A stretch of DNA of 64,000 bases from Durusdinium trenchii (taxonomy: Eukaryota > Sar > Dinophyceae > Suessiales > Symbiodiniaceae). Made by a program: the position numbers and the translations under genes. Shown here piece after piece: positions 49,786 to 62,567 of this stretch; position 1 is the first letter of the stretch, and every line of letters begins with the position of its first letter. A model generated the notes under the pieces. The model had not been told where the DNA came from. It saw only the letters and a list, made by a program, of their open reading frames with translations, and did no database searches. The DNA lies in NCBI GenBank assembly GCA_963970005.1, contig CAXAMN010001159.1, positions 1 through 64,000 of the forward strand, in the 5' to 3' direction.

Positions 49786-50429
49786 AGATTGGATGATCCG
49801 ATGGTCTGCTGATGTGACCCGATGATCCGATGATCCAATGGTCTGCTGGTCCCATGATCCGATGATCCGATGGTCCAGTGATCCGATGATCCGAAAGGTC
49901 CGATGATCCGATGGTCCGATGATCCGATGATCCGAGGGTCTGCTGATCCAATGATCTGATGGTCTGATGATCCGGGTCCGATGATCCGATGATCCGATGC
50001 TCTGCTGATCCAATGATCTGATGGTCTGATGATCCGATGCTCTGCTGATCCAATGATCTGATGGTCTGATATATCCAATGGTCCGATGATCCGACGATCC
50101 GACGGTCCAACGATCCTTTAGTACGGTCACAATCAGAACAATGGTTCAACGATCTCATGATCCGATGAGCCGATGGTCCGAGTCCAATGATCCGATGATC
50201 AAATTTAATGGCCGGATGATCCGATGGTCTGTTGATCTGATGGTCCGATAATCCGATAGTACGATGACCCGATGAGCCGATGAGCGTCTGCTGATCCAAT
50301 GGCCTGCTGATCCAATTAATGATCGGATGGTCCGACGCTACGATGAGCTGATGCTCTGCTCCGCCGATGGTCCGATGATCCGATGATCCAACAATCTGAC
50401 GATTCGATTCTGATCCAATGATCCGATGT
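49786..50429. repeat. 8-bp GATC minisatellite
   Basis: About 640 bases of degenerate 8-base units, mostly GATCCGAT, GGTCCGAT and GGTCTGCT. Because 8 is not a multiple of 3 and the units lack stops on the minus strand, all three minus frames are open and encode an 8-residue periodic SSDHRIIG-like peptide. These frames are not evidence of a gene. Confidence 0.85.
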
Positions 50430-50478
50430 CCGGCGCTGAACAACCACATACAGTCTGTTCAAGGTTGTTCAGCGCCGG
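50430..50478. repeat. 16-bp perfect stem-loop at the end of the minisatellite
   Basis: CCGGCGCTGAACAACC (50430-50445) pairs perfectly with 50463-50478 across a 17-base loop. It starts exactly where the GATC units stop. Confidence 0.8.
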
Positions 50479-50587
50479 GCTCAAAGTCTGGCGACCCCAT
50501 TCTACGCGGTGCCAGCCACAAGTTGCCAAGTTCAGGCCAGACTGGGACTGGTGTTTGTAGCACTTTAATCAACAAAACTGCAAAAAT

Positions 50588-50698
50588 GCATGGTTTTCTT
50601 TCAAATTTCATTCAAATTCATTCAAATTAGTTCAAATTTGCAAGACTAAAATTTGAACTAAATTTGAATGAAATTGAATGAAATTTGAAAGAAACATG
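50588..50698. repeat. Second copy of the foldback (MITE-like) element
   Basis: Same structure as 48414-48526 with a few mismatches and single-base gaps in the arms (left about 50588-50637, right about 50650-50698). Left flank AAAACTGCAAAAATGCAT and right flank GTGTAAGGGT match the first copy. Confidence 0.8.
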
Positions 50699-50719
50699 TG
50701 TAAGGGTCACAAATTCAAC

Positions 50720-51959
50720 AGCCCACCGTGCTGGTCTGAGTTCGCAAGCGACTACCTATCTGATGCAGCTGCGCTGCAGTGGATCTGAATTGCCACTGTG
50801 ATTTGTCAAATGTCAAACTGTGACACAAATTCAAATGAAGCTGCCTGATTCACCTGGTCTACGAACAATTATTTTCGAAGAGTGTCACGTGTCACGTGGC
50901 AACCAGCTTTGTCATACGCAGCATTCACTTGCAGGTCAGCCTGGCGCGCAGTTCAAAGGCTCGTCTCTTTGTGAGACCGTATTTCCGTGAACGCAAAAAG
51001 AAACAATGCTGAATATCCAAACACAGGAAAGCACGACAACGCGTGGAAGTTGCCTCACTCAGACGTCCTACAAAGCTTGGCAGCGCCACTATCCTGTCAG
51101 GGCCATGCGTGCAGGATGTCGTCATGAATTGAATCAAGCAGCGCATCCAGATTCCAAGAGACATGTCTGAAAACTTTATCGCTGTTAATAACTGCCACCT
51201 TGGCTCAATCAAGGCAAATTAAGGATTAGCACCAGTGACTGGAATTCAAAGAGCAACCTGTTTGTGAAATGCATCATCTCAAGTGTCAATTGTGAAACGC
51301 GATGAGTGTAATCCAACTCATTCGATATGTTCATAACGCTGCCTCTGACCAGCTGTGTCATCTGAATCCTGCAAACCATCAGAGATCTCAAAGATGCACT
51401 GGTTTGTGACAAAACCCAATCATCAAGTTAAAGCGACTTCGCATTCTCACACTTACGTGACTCACATCTGAATCTGAAACTCCAGCTGTAATTTTCACTC
51501 AGGGAGATGGCCAGCGATATTTGCTGTAGCTGCCTAGGCGTCAATCAACAAAAGCCTACATCGCAGCATCATTCAAAATCAGGCGACATGTGGTGGCAGC
51601 CTCAGGAGCCATCACTCGCCAAACTGTCACAGATCACAAGTCACTGGAACATCAAACCCAGCTCTCTGTGCTGTTCAAACGCCGTTCGATTGCTCAACGT
51701 GCCAGCCGCCAGTTCCTCCTTGATGGTCTTCAGGCGCTTGCAAATGTTATCTGTCCGCTCAATGTCTTCGTTGATCCTGCGCGTGATTTGCATCAAATGT
51801 TTGATTTGGATCAGATTGTTCTTGAACATGAACTTGGTTTGACAGCGAAAATCAATCTAGAATATCAAATGAATATAAAATCACTATTTTAAGCAAGGCG
51901 ATCAACTACCCGAATCAAAAGAAGCCACAGCAGTCCGTCCGTCCTGTCAAGCTGATGCA
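50720..51959. other. Region with unresolved possible exons
   Basis: Open frames exist on both strands: minus 51829-51641 and 51412-51209, plus 51590-51892. The minus 51829-51641 frame looks helical and would fit the strand of the downstream array, but neither splice sites nor a family can be assigned. Confidence 0.35.
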
Positions 51960-52913
51960 TCACTCTTTCTTCTCGTGGAAGAATGCCATCTTGCAATTGT
52001 CACGGCTGTGAGGTGATGCTTTGGTGCTCAAGTCAACAAATGACACGGACCATTGCAAGCTGCCAGCTGCTTCGCGCAAGGCGTCCTCTGGCGCGTACCA
52101 CACATCCATCATCCCTGGCATGGGTCTGATGAACTTGGGCGCTGTGGCTGCGTTCACTGACACAGTCACCATGCGGTTGCTGTCATATGACATGCATGCC
52201 ATGAGGATCACAGCCTCCTTCTTCTTCTCGAACATTGGGACTGCTTCATCAGGCCAATTGCCACCGCGTCGGCCAGCATGCCTCTTAGCTTCAATCAATC
52301 ATTAAACCGTCACGCGCCAGCTACAATTAAAACAACAATGGCAAACACAAAAAGCACTGTTAAAGCAGAAATCAAGATTCCTCTTGAGCAGTGCCCACAT
52401 GTCACGATGGTTGGCTGCTTCCATCCAGGCCCAGCACTCTGGCAACATCATGTCACACGTCTTTTTGTCAAGTGGCACGTAGAACGTCCACTGTGGCGCT
52501 GGTGGACTCGTCCCACATGCGTGGATCCATGGCCGCTCCTCCAACTGCCACATGGCAGATGTCATTTGACAACATGGCTCCTTCATCATCTTGAAAAAGT
52601 CCATGTAACACGTGAAGGAGTCTTCCTGGTCACGTACCAGCGTTCCCTTCTTCAACCACTCGCGGAACGTGTCATCTGGCAACGTGACATCGCACAGCCA
52701 AAAGCCACCTGTCAAAAGGTCAGTCTTCCACAAACACTTGGCCTTGTGCTTCGTGGCAGATGACAAGCTGACCTTCAAGGCATTGGCGTCCTCACGCACT
52801 TTCCACAGGGCAGCTGTCAAAGGTGACTTGTGGAGCCGCAACTTTAATGTCAACGGCCACGTGTCACTATCCTCAAATGACACATGACACATGTCAAAGG
52901 CATCAAATGACAC
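51960..52913 (-). CDS. Unknown gene, last exons (two)
   Basis: Two minus-strand coding segments in a row: 52913 to about 52320, beginning with an ATG (MSFDAFDMCHVSF) and rich in Trp/Cys/His, and about 52290 to the stop at 51960, entering after an ...TTGAAG acceptor-like site and containing KRHAGRRGGNWPDEAVPMF. Composition and codon pattern resemble the neighbouring array exons. I recognise no domain. Whether 52913 is a true start or an internal exon of a longer gene reaching 53981 is open. Confidence 0.45.
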
Positions 52914-53549
52914 ATGTCAAAGGATAAGTCACTGTCACCGAGACACCTCAAAGAACCAGCCCTCAAATCAAGTCCAAAGTAAATCGTGCTGCCAAATCAA
53001 CATCAAGTTTCTGTCAAATGATCACTGCCAGATGGTGTTGCCAACCACGCATCCCACTGATCCTTCGACAGCACGGCGATGCCCACCGGAATCTGAGCAG
53101 CACGATTATCGTTCACCAGGGCCATTTGTGCGATGCAACAGGTGTCTGGCGAAGTGTCGTGAGTCAAGAGTCAAGTGTCACTTGATCCAAAGCGGTTGAT
53201 GACGGAAGAACATTGTTTCAAGAAACCAGTCATCAAATCACAACGCTGAAAACTGAATGTTTGGCAAACGCAATCAATCGTGATGTAGCTGCTCACTGAA
53301 ACATGTTTGGAACCACCAGTTTCAGTCCTGCAAACGTTTTGATCGAACTCGAGGTTGGTCATCAACTGCAAGGCCTCTTGCAGGACGACGCGCGACATCA
53401 CTGAGCTAAACATCGAACACATCAAAGAACAACGGCTAGATTCAAGTGGAACGTGTTACTTTTTCAACGGATGGTTCTGTTTCAATCAGCACGCAGCGCT
53501 TATTTCCAACATTTTTTCAACTAACTTTGCTGCTCAGGCACGCAGCTGT

Positions 53550-53981
53550 TCACCCACCCCTATTGAAGTTTGCTGCTTGGAGTCCGCGTTTGGCGGTCAA
53601 CCGGAGTTGTCGCAGCATCTTGGATACATCAGAAACATGAATTAAATTGATAACCCCACGCGGCAAGTTGTCGCGCGACATGTTGTCACGTGACACCACC
53701 TTCCACTTGCTCTCTGGAAGGCTTACCAGTGCATCAATAAACCGCTGCATCGATGAATGTTTCACATTGAACGTGTCACTATAGAGAATGGATGCCACTG
53801 TACACTCAAGTGCCGCTTTATGCGCAATCATGCACCCTGTCAAACGTTGAGAGTCTCCAGCGGCAGCCTCCCACTGGTCACGTGACACCGTTGACAACCC
53901 CAAGGCAATAGTCCCGAGCAGGATCTTCAGGTTCATGTGGTGCCTGCGCACAGCCATCAAAATCAGTGGTGTTGTTGACAC
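53550..53981 (-). CDS. Unknown exon in the minus-strand array
   Basis: An open minus-strand segment with a CATCAG acceptor-like site at its 5' edge and coding character at least as far as VVSRDNMSRDNLPRG. It carries no ATG at the front, so it is an internal exon if real. It may join the gene at 51960-52913 or the 3' part of the transposase gene upstream. No family recognised. Confidence 0.4.
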   Translation of the reverse strand: MSTTPLILMAVRRHHMNLKILLGTIALGLSTVSRDQWEAAAGDSQRLTGCMIAHKAALECTVASILYSDTFNVKHSSMQRFIDALVSLPESKWKVVSRDNMSRDNLPRGVINLIHVSDVSKMLRQLRLTAKRGLQAANFNRGG

Positions 53982-54358
53982 TGATGAGGTATTAAAACAA
54001 CTAATTTAACATTTAAAGGTGGCAAAGCATTAACTGCTATCAACAACATGCTTGAGGCCCAGGCATCTGGTCAGTGTAGCTGATGTCGCTCTGGTGGTCA
54101 ACAATCACAAGGTTTGATACTTTGAGCGCATCGACGATGGTCTGTGCATTCCAATTCTGAGGCCGCAATAATTTGCAGCGGTTGAAAGGCGAAGCTGACA
54201 AGGTACATGAGTCAATTGCCACCAGCCTTTGTGACAATGAGGCGCTGTCACTGTCGCGTGATGGCGCTTCAAAGATCTGTCCCTTCCGCAGTGGACCTCA
54301 ACAACTAATTAAATGAAGCGCAGCAAAGCCGTGAGAGTTGATGACAGTTGACTAAGCT

Positions 54359-57300
54359 CTACCTTTTCCGGTACCAATCCCAAACATCAATGATCAAACA
54401 CAAAAACGTCACTTTTCGTTCTCCCACCACGAACACCCTGCCTGCTGGGTAGAGACACTTCCCACTTCCTCCTGGCCGGTTTTCCAGGTGTTTCTTCTTT
54501 ATGTCTGCAGACGCCTGCTTGAAGTGCTGATGCGCTTCGTTGAACAACCTGTGGTTCTCAATTCTCCGACCCTTCTTCACTGACCATGTATCACGTGGCA
54601 CTCCCAGCAACTGGCGGTCGACAGAATCACCCGCCACCAGTGCATCACGTCCTCTTTTCTGGCCACTTATGGCACATGCCTCGGAGCCAACATGGTGTCC
54701 ACGTTTTGCACCTTTGTCAAATCGGGTCTTGTAGACATGGAAGCGCCGGCCGTACAGCTCAGCCCACATCCGGAAAATGTCACGCAAGGCATCTGTTGGA
54801 ATGAGCTGTGGCTTGGGCTCACTCATCGGCATGCAAGTGTGACGCGACAATTGCAATGTTGGCGTCTCTGAAACTCGCCTGTCACACAAGTCACTTTCCT
54901 TTTGCGGGCCATCAAGCATGATCTCCAAACAGCGCTCCAAGTCAGCGCAATCAGTCTGAGCAGCACCGCACTTGATGCGTGTCAAATGTGCAAGCTGTCC
55001 CAAGTCACGCTCCAACTGGCAGCTGCCAACATCCAGTGACAAATAAAGCGAAACCAACCGATGCAACCGCGGCCAACTGAAGCTGAACACAGTTTTCCAA
55101 TATGGTCTCCAATCCGTAATTGTGTCATTGCCAAAGCTGCGGGCATGTCTATCGCGCAACATTGTCCTGAGCGAACTCACTGCCATATATGACATGTTAC
55201 ATAAAAGACTTTAAGGATACATACCGCAATGCCAATGAACTGTAACTTTAAAAACTTTCAAAGTTGTAACAAAGATTGAGGTGAGTCCACCCAATTTTGC
55301 GTCGCTGCGCCACAACTGGTCAAAGTGATTTGTGATTCAGGCCATAATAGTCCACGTCACTTTAAAGCATTGACCCAATTATCAAGTTCAAAGTCCAAAG
55401 GGCACTGCATCAAGGTACTCTTGAACCGCCGCTTGCAGCTCGTTGGACTCAAAGCCGAGCAATCCAAACAAAGTTCGCACACTCTTGCGCCAACTCTGCT
55501 TCGCAGCTTCTGAATCTAGCAGCATCCACCGCTTCACATTGAAAATGACAAGTTGCATTCCTTAACAACTACAAAGCGGAGACTCAACATGCTACAGAAG
55601 ACAATGCTTTAATCTAAAGCTAAATAGTTTAAAATTGGTCTAAAGTTTCAACTTACAGTTACAGTTACAGGCCAAGACTCTCAAGTCACCTGACGGAAGC
55701 TCGCAAGAAAGACGATCAAGGAAAAGCTCACATGCCAGTTGAATCCCTTCCACCGCGTCTCTGATTCCAGTGTCAACCTTTGCTGAGCCATGTGGCCAAA
55801 GGTGGTAAACCTTGCCAGCTACGTGAATCTCAGGGGCCTGCATAGCATTGCGCACAGCCAATGCAGCACCTCTGTTAAAGAAGCGTCAGCATCAAACTAC
55901 TCGCATTTAAGCTCTATTTTAATAAAACGGTTGCAAATCATCAAACTAGCCAAGGCACATGTCTGAATCTCATCTGGTCCATCAACATCTTCCAGCACCC
56001 TCGCTTCCAAAAACAGACGTGTCATCCTGATCCGAAAATCCTGCAACGTGTCTGAAATGGTCGCGAAGTCGATATCTTTCTCAAAATGCCGCAGAAAAGA
56101 CATGCATTCTTGCATGTAGTCAGATGCCATGCCAATGGTCACAAAGAGGCTAGGTCGCAGCTCAGATAGCATGTGGTGGCACTTAGCACGTGTGCCGGGA
56201 TCGTTCCTCACGTCGGAACATGTCATTGCAAGCAGCAATGCAATCGGCTATATCAAGTAGCAAAAGCGACCTTGATAGCCAATCAGCAAACAGTGTGAGT
56301 CAGGTTTGCAAACAACTCCATTGAAACACTATTTTGAACAATAGGAACCCCAATTTATAATAGGAAGCGCACCTATACTAAACAAGCAGCCAAGTTACGC
56401 TGAGGTGTGCTGGAGCTCTCCCATCGCTGCGCTGCAAATGACATGTGTTTCAATTTCGATTTCAGAATTCCTCCCAATGTGTCATCAGCCAAGAGCAAAT
56501 GTTGCAGCATCGAGAGCCTCGCCCTCCACTCTGGTGAATACTGTAGCTGGGGCGTTGGACACTTGTCACCAAAAAGTGTCTCCCATGCCTTTCTGTAAGC
56601 ATCTCCACAAAGTAGTGGGTCTCGACGTGCCAAGCGAATCATGTGACAAGCGTCACGGAAGATCAGGACAATATTGCGGCAATGTCGATCTTTAAGCGCC
56701 CTGCCAGTCTTCTGGGCATATGGAGCACCGTCTGCTGTGAATGCTCGCACGTTGCAAATGATATGACTGTACAGAATCTCATTGCAGCCCTCGCCCAGCG
56801 GTGTGCAAAATCCACGGATGCCATCAGCTATTGAGTCAGCTGCCATGACACATTTGTCTTCATCCCACTCCTCTGGGTCACACTCCATCAGCACCTTCAA
56901 GGGACACAAGACACATAGCAATCCAGACTCTATCTTGCCGTCAGTGTCACATGCCTTGTACCGAACAAGCCGGTACGGCTTCTTGTCGTCCACCGACAAG
57001 GTGATCGAGTTGGCACGTGACAAGTGACATCGTTTCTTCCTCCTGATGCTCTCCTGCACCACTATCTGCATTTGAGCAAATGCCCTGCGCTCCACAGCCT
57101 GCACATCGATCCGCACGCTGCAAATGAACTGGTCTGTGAAACCCAACCTGGACGCACAACGGTTCGACAGGCTGTTACGTGTCACAGACCAGGCATGCAA
57201 CCAGTCCGTCGGCTGTGGCACTGCTCCTGCCAGCAACTTGGCATCGTTGCACGTGTCATATGTCAAAGTGACACATGACAATGGCAATTGCCATGCTTTC

Positions 57301-57700
57301 ACAGCTGCCATATGGAGTTCCGACAGTGAATGCTTTCTGAGGGTGCAGGCTTGCGCGCACTTGGCACTTGTCACTTGGTATCGTGACCACTTGGTGCTGT
57401 ACGTACGTCTACGTCGCTTTGACCCTGATGGTTGCAGGCCCGCCATTCTCAATGCAAAAGAAGCACAAATGCCGCAACCCATCCCCCATTTGTCATCTGT
57501 TACCTTTCCCCCAGCCATGTGACACGGGTACCATTGGGCAGCAGGTGCGAGCCGACACCAAGTGACCAGGAGCGAAATCGAGCCTTGAAGATATCCTTGG
57601 CACTCCCACATACCACCTGGAGTTCTGCTTCAGTTGCCGAGGCAAGTTCTCTAAGTGGCACATCGTCACTCAAAATCTCTGCGAGTGGACGCCGTGGCAT
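54359..57700 (-). CDS. hAT-like transposase gene, multi-exon, with a probable frameshift
   Basis: The ATG at 57700 opens MPRRPLAEILSDD. The frame must shift by one base at a GGGGG run (57513-57517) to continue into KWGMGCGICASF, which, with LRKHSLSELH, forms a BED-like zinc finger (CxxC...HxxxxH type). A long segment down to 56373 then has an RNase-H-like transposase layout: SVDDKKPYRLVRY, AFTADGAPYAQKTG and IFRDACHMIRLA. Further coding blocks lie at about 56235-55905, 55861-55660 and 55195-54359. The last has FSWPRLHRLVSLYLSLDVG and SCQLERDLG, resembling the hAT C-terminal dimerisation motif. Exon borders between blocks were not all resolved. The hAT label rests on this layout; another RNase-H-fold transposase family is possible. 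Confidence 0.55.
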
Positions 57701-57761
57701 AGCTCAGCAGCAAGTCTATTGACACTAGTCCCCAACTCCACTGACACAATTTTACACTTGT

Positions 57762-58148
57762 CTAAACCCATTGGGGTTTGTCAAGAGAGTGGACTGACAC
57801 AAACTCAATGTCAAAGAACAAGTATTGACGGTATGTATACATTCTGGTCTTGCCGAACAATTTCAAATAATTCATATGTGTCACGTGGAAACTGTCAAAG
57901 CAGCGGCAAGGGCAATTCAAGTCTGACGTGTCACTCAGAATGTCAGGCCTGTAAACATGGAGCCTTCTGCGCCAAAGTTCAGTGACTCTTTGATTCCATG
58001 CATTGTCAGTCTCAGCATACACACTCCCCACCTCGGCCCTGCATGTGTCATTGGTGAAGACATCGGAGAGGTAAGTTAACCTCAAGCAAAAATGAGTGGC
58101 CAGGGTAGCCAAAGTCATCACTGTCACAATGTTGTCTGACGTACGCAA
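57762..58148 (-). other. Possible orphan exon
   Basis: A minus-strand stretch from about 58040 (after an ATGCAG acceptor-like site) reads AEVGSVYAETDNAWNQRV onward with coding-like composition. It lies between two array genes and is not assigned to either. Confidence 0.3.
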
Positions 58149-58688
58149 GTGTCATGTCTACAAATGAACAGGTTGAGATTGAAAACCGTTGAACTATCCA
58201 TGTATTGATATTCAACTCCACTCCAAAAATGGCCACGTGTCAAATGTCATTGTCAATCAGTCATGTCACTGGCCAATGTATAGCCCAATGGAAGATTCTT
58301 TATTATTAGCCTTTCAAAGTTTATGTGTTCAACCACTGAGGCCTATCACGTGTCTTGAATCATCAAGCCTCGAACGGACAATTCAGACGCGACCAAAACA
58401 ACATTCTAAGTTCAATGCAATGAGCAACGCAAATGTGAAATAAACAGAAAGAAATGTGTCACAGCGCCACTCTTCTTCGGATTGCTCTTAGAGTTTTTGA
58501 GTGTCTCCCGCAACAGAAGCGCAATGAAAAAACAGTCGTTCAGAATATGGCACAGGTGAACTGACATCGTTTTTAAATAGAACATAGAAGGAAAACTCAT
58601 GGATGGTCCAATGATGACTTTGACTTTGACTGATGCGCTTCTGGTCAATAGTGAATCAAAATTGTCACATGATTAAATCAGGTGTCAG

Positions 58689-61600
58689 TCAAGAAGGAGG
58701 TGTTGGAGGAAGAGGGTCACCATCTTCCTCCTTGCCTTCCTGACAAAGGTCAGCAAAATGCTTTTGCAAAAGCTCCGACAAGGATGACTGATGGAGGCAA
58801 TGGCCCGATTCACAAATGACACGAATGGCATCCTGGTTGACAGCATTCTGTGCCCACTGGCTATGCTCCGGTGACATGGCTACACCCACGTACTTTGTGC
58901 CAGTTTTGAGGCAAGCACGTGCAAGGGCAAGTGAGCAACTGAGATCTACCACCTGAGCTGCAAGGTAGTTCTCAATCAGGCCCTGCCACAAAGTGACCGG
59001 CTTGGTCTCACTCCAAAAGAGGGGGACATTGTTGCCATGGGACCAGTCACGTGGCTTCCTGGGCAAAACAAACAGGTTGAAGATGTGTGATGATTGCATT
59101 GATGATCAATGCAAAGCAATCAAACCCTAATGGACTGCGTTGAGTGGCTTGACCTCATCAGCCGGTGTCTTCTCCAATCCAAGCATTTTGGCCTTGATGT
59201 CGTAGTTGATGAGTGGCAAATTTTGAGGATAGGGTATGTTGCTATATGTCACAAATGCAGTGGTCGGCTTCTCCTCAGTGGCAAATTCGTCCTGGAAGCA
59301 AAGGGCACAAACTTCATCTACAACACTGAAGTGTGAAACACATGTCAGCTTGGAAACCACAACACTCAACCTCAACAATCAGGTAGACTGAAATTGAAAA
59401 AGCTGAGGTCCTTCCGATCGACTGTGCTCAGGCGGACACGTGGTACCGAGAGGGCAACGAAGCAGCTCTCACAATTCATCTGGCTACCAAAGACCTTCCT
59501 TGTCGTGGTTTTATTGATTTTCCCACGGTATGTCAGATAGAGCTGGCACGTGTCAATCTTCGTTGCATTGCAAATCTCATCGATCCTGGATTGGCAAATG
59601 GCAAATCGCACACGACATGAAAAACATTGAAAAACCAAGTAGTTTGACAATTGAGGCTCTGGCATGCGATGCACTTCACGTGAGCGTCCGTCGAAAAGGA
59701 ACGCAAGTGTCGATTGACTCTGGGATGCCAGTTGCAGGGCATACCTGCACCTCTCCCTGAATCCTTCCGCTTGTCCAGACAGTTTGCCAGTTGGAGGGGC
59801 CAACCAACCAGATTTCTCTTCCAAACACAGGTCAGCGGGAACTACCACCATCATGTGTTTCTCATTCAAGGTTCCACTGAAGCTCTTGGCAGGTGACGCG
59901 TCAAAGCACTGCTTCAATGTATCTCTGGTGACCTTCTTGACATGATCGATGTGTATGAGGCCTTTTCGTACAGCCACCGCTTTCGCCCACACTTCCTGCA
60001 ATCAAGCAAAACCTTAAAACTGAGATGAAACGAGCTCAAGGCACATGACAAAAGTGGCTGTAATTTGGGAAAACTGAACGAATGACTCCACATGGCATCA
60101 ATTTACTATTACATTAACCCGTGAACCTGTGCCTCGCGTTCTTGTGTCAGGGCGGATTTGGCAAGGTCGGCATTCTCACATATGGAATCACTATTGACGC
60201 GTGCCAATTGTCTCCATGACATCTTTGGGGCGCAATCTTGATGCGTCAAAGTGGTACGTGTCTGCTCCGTCAGGGCGGCAAGCGCGTCTCTCAGCTCACT
60301 GAGGCACGGGTTGTCATTGCTTTCCGATGCTGCAACAAGATCTTCACACGTCGCCAGGTCACGGATGTGACATGCCATCTGACCATCCGCAATTGAATAC
60401 CCCCAGTCCAACAAAGGCTCGAAGCGCTTGTAATCTGTGGTCTCACACAAGCCTCTCTTCAAACTCTCAATGGTGACACATGTTGTGCGTTGCTGGCCTT
60501 CACGGCACGCCGCTTATTAACTCCATGGAATTTAGAATCACATCACAAGGCGGTGTATATATTTTATTATGATGTCTCTTGTCAGTTGTGAACACACCCA
60601 CACGTGTCAGCTAGCACAATTGTAGTCAAGTACACAGCAAAATGAACCCCTATGACAGTCCGCAACAAAAAACAAAGCCAATCCTGAATCAGCTTGGATT
60701 GCTTCAGAATCTCTTGGCGCCACAAGACCGGGTTCAACAGTGTCTCCATCGCGAGTTTCAAGTCAGGTGTCGCTTCTTCCATCAATGCAAGCACATTGCG
60801 AGCCTGCTGCATGACAGCAATTGACATGAGACACATAGCTGCCCAGCATGGCTTGTCATTTGCAGAAGACTTCTCCTTTCCTGTCAAGAATTCCGTGGTC
60901 ACACTGTCGCAGGTCACTGCCTCAGCCTCAAGTGACAGGCAAAGAGAACTGAACAGCATCTCCAATGCATCAGTGACGCTTGGCTTGGGACTCAAGCGGA
61001 GCTTGTCAATGAACTTCACCACAGACACTATCAACCGATAAAGCCGCGTGGGTCCATCAGTCAAAAGGCACCTGCCATATTTTGACTCCAGGAACGACAG
61101 CAAGGCTCGGCAACGCTATGACAGATTCTTTGACATTGAGTCACATGAAACCAGCATGTTCCTCGTCACCGGTTTGCCCTGCCAAAGCACGCCATCTTGC
61201 CGCAATTTGTCGAGGCATTTGGCATGTGTCATGCTCACGCTGTCACATGACGTAATGTCATTGACGACGATCCTCAACCTGTCAGCGAAGGTGATCACGT
61301 TGTCACATGGCACCTCAAGAGCACGTGTGCGCTCTGCTGACGCCATAGCCACCTTCATCACGTGAGCATCTGACACCCAAAGGGTGACCCGAATGGTGAC
61401 TGTCAACATGGCCTCAAACAATGCCCCAATCCGGTCATTGTCACTTGCCACAATCGCCTCGCGCATTGCCAGCCACCATGCGGCAAGTATCAAATGTCCG
61501 CACAGCAGCTTCAAACTGGCCGGATGCTCGCCACCGCTGGGAGACACGACGTCAGTTGGGGACTTGACAGCTGTCTCAAGTGTCACAGGGAAAAGAATCC

Positions 61601-62338
61601 GGCCATGATGATGCGGGCTTGGATCAAAGAGAGCCTTGGCATGTGTCAACTGGTTCCAGCTGCCAAGGTGTATCGGCCAAGTGGCACTGGCATCAGTTTC
61701 ACCCGGCGCACCGCCTTCAGCAGTAAGTGGCAAGTTGTCAACCGGGCTGCAGGACATCCAGAAATCACTCCCACCTGCTTCATACAACGCACTTGTGCGA
61801 AGGCTTTGGACGGCATTGTCCTTTTTCCACATCTCCTTGTACGAGCACACCTTTCTACTCTTGTTGCCATTTGTCGCAGTTGCACTTGACTGTTCTGGCA
61901 ACGCCAACGGTGCCACCGAGTCCAAATCCTTCAGCTCATTCGGAATCAGCTTCAGCTTCTTGAGTACAGGTATCAACTTCTCTTTCACCTCGGTTCGGGA
62001 GACGCAAAGGCATCACAACTGTAACCAAACATCCATGAGAGAGTGAGCATTAATATCTGAAGTGCAAACTGCCATTTTGACACTGTCACATGACTAAATG
62101 TCCAACTGTGGGACCCCTGGCTAAGTACATACACAGACTCAAAGCAAAAACTCATTGACATGCTATAACAGCTTAATTGCACAAGACAGGTAAAACAAAT
62201 TTCAAATTTGCAACGGCCATGTGTAGTAACAAGACATGTCACATCTGGAATCATGACCTTCATGACATCCAGTGCAGAGACCATATCAGGATTGGTTCGA
62301 GCGTGTTCCAGAAGCGATGTCAAAGTCTGAGGAGCCAT
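58689..62338 (-). CDS. Large multi-exon protein with a Rossmann methylase-like C-terminus
   Basis: The ATG at 62338 opens MAPQTLTSLLEHARTN. Exon 1 ends at 62243 (GAT/GTGACA) and joins exon 2 at 61985 (CCGAG/GTGAAA) in phase. Exon 2 runs to about 61150 and a possible short intron leads to exon 3 (about 61114-60590). Further coding blocks lie at about 60460-60110, 60000-59400, 59325-59135 and 59058-58689, the last after a TTTTGCCCAG acceptor and ending in a stop at 58689. The last exon contains WQGLIENYLAAQVVDL, LALARACLKTGTKYVGVA and SPEHSQWAQN, the Gly-poor version of a Rossmann motif found in N6/N4 DNA methylases. The central parts are unassigned. Catalytic motifs such as DPPY were not seen, so function is open. 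Confidence 0.5.
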
Positions 62339-62455
62339 GGCTGATGGTAGTCCGGTCTGATGGCGGCTCGGTCAACTGTCAGGTGGCAAATGGCACTGCA
62401 GCAGGAAATGACGACATTAGTCATATGAGGTAATTTTCTAACTTTTTCTTCATAG

Positions 62456-62491
62456 ATTACCTAGGCGTTTTCCGGAAAACGCCTAGGTAAT
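62456..62491. repeat. 36-bp perfect palindrome, copy 1
   Basis: Half-site ATTACCTAGGCGTTTTCC followed directly by its reverse complement, no loop. The centre is TTTTCCGGAAAA. It lies between the DNMT stop and the next gene of the array. Confidence 0.9.
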
Positions 62492-62567
62492 TTTATGTGC
62501 ACATTCCAATGGATTACATGCTCTTTACTTAGCTAAGTACAGCCAATGTAAATCATGATGCATGAAT

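Noticed and set aside
49786-50429. Possible CRISPR-like array
   Set aside because: The period is 8 bases with no unique spacers, and the window is eukaryotic.
49749-50449. Long overlapping minus-strand ORFs with repeated SSDHRIIG-like peptide
   Set aside because: They are produced by an 8-bp minisatellite lacking stops in every minus frame; no gene signal remains once the repeat is removed.
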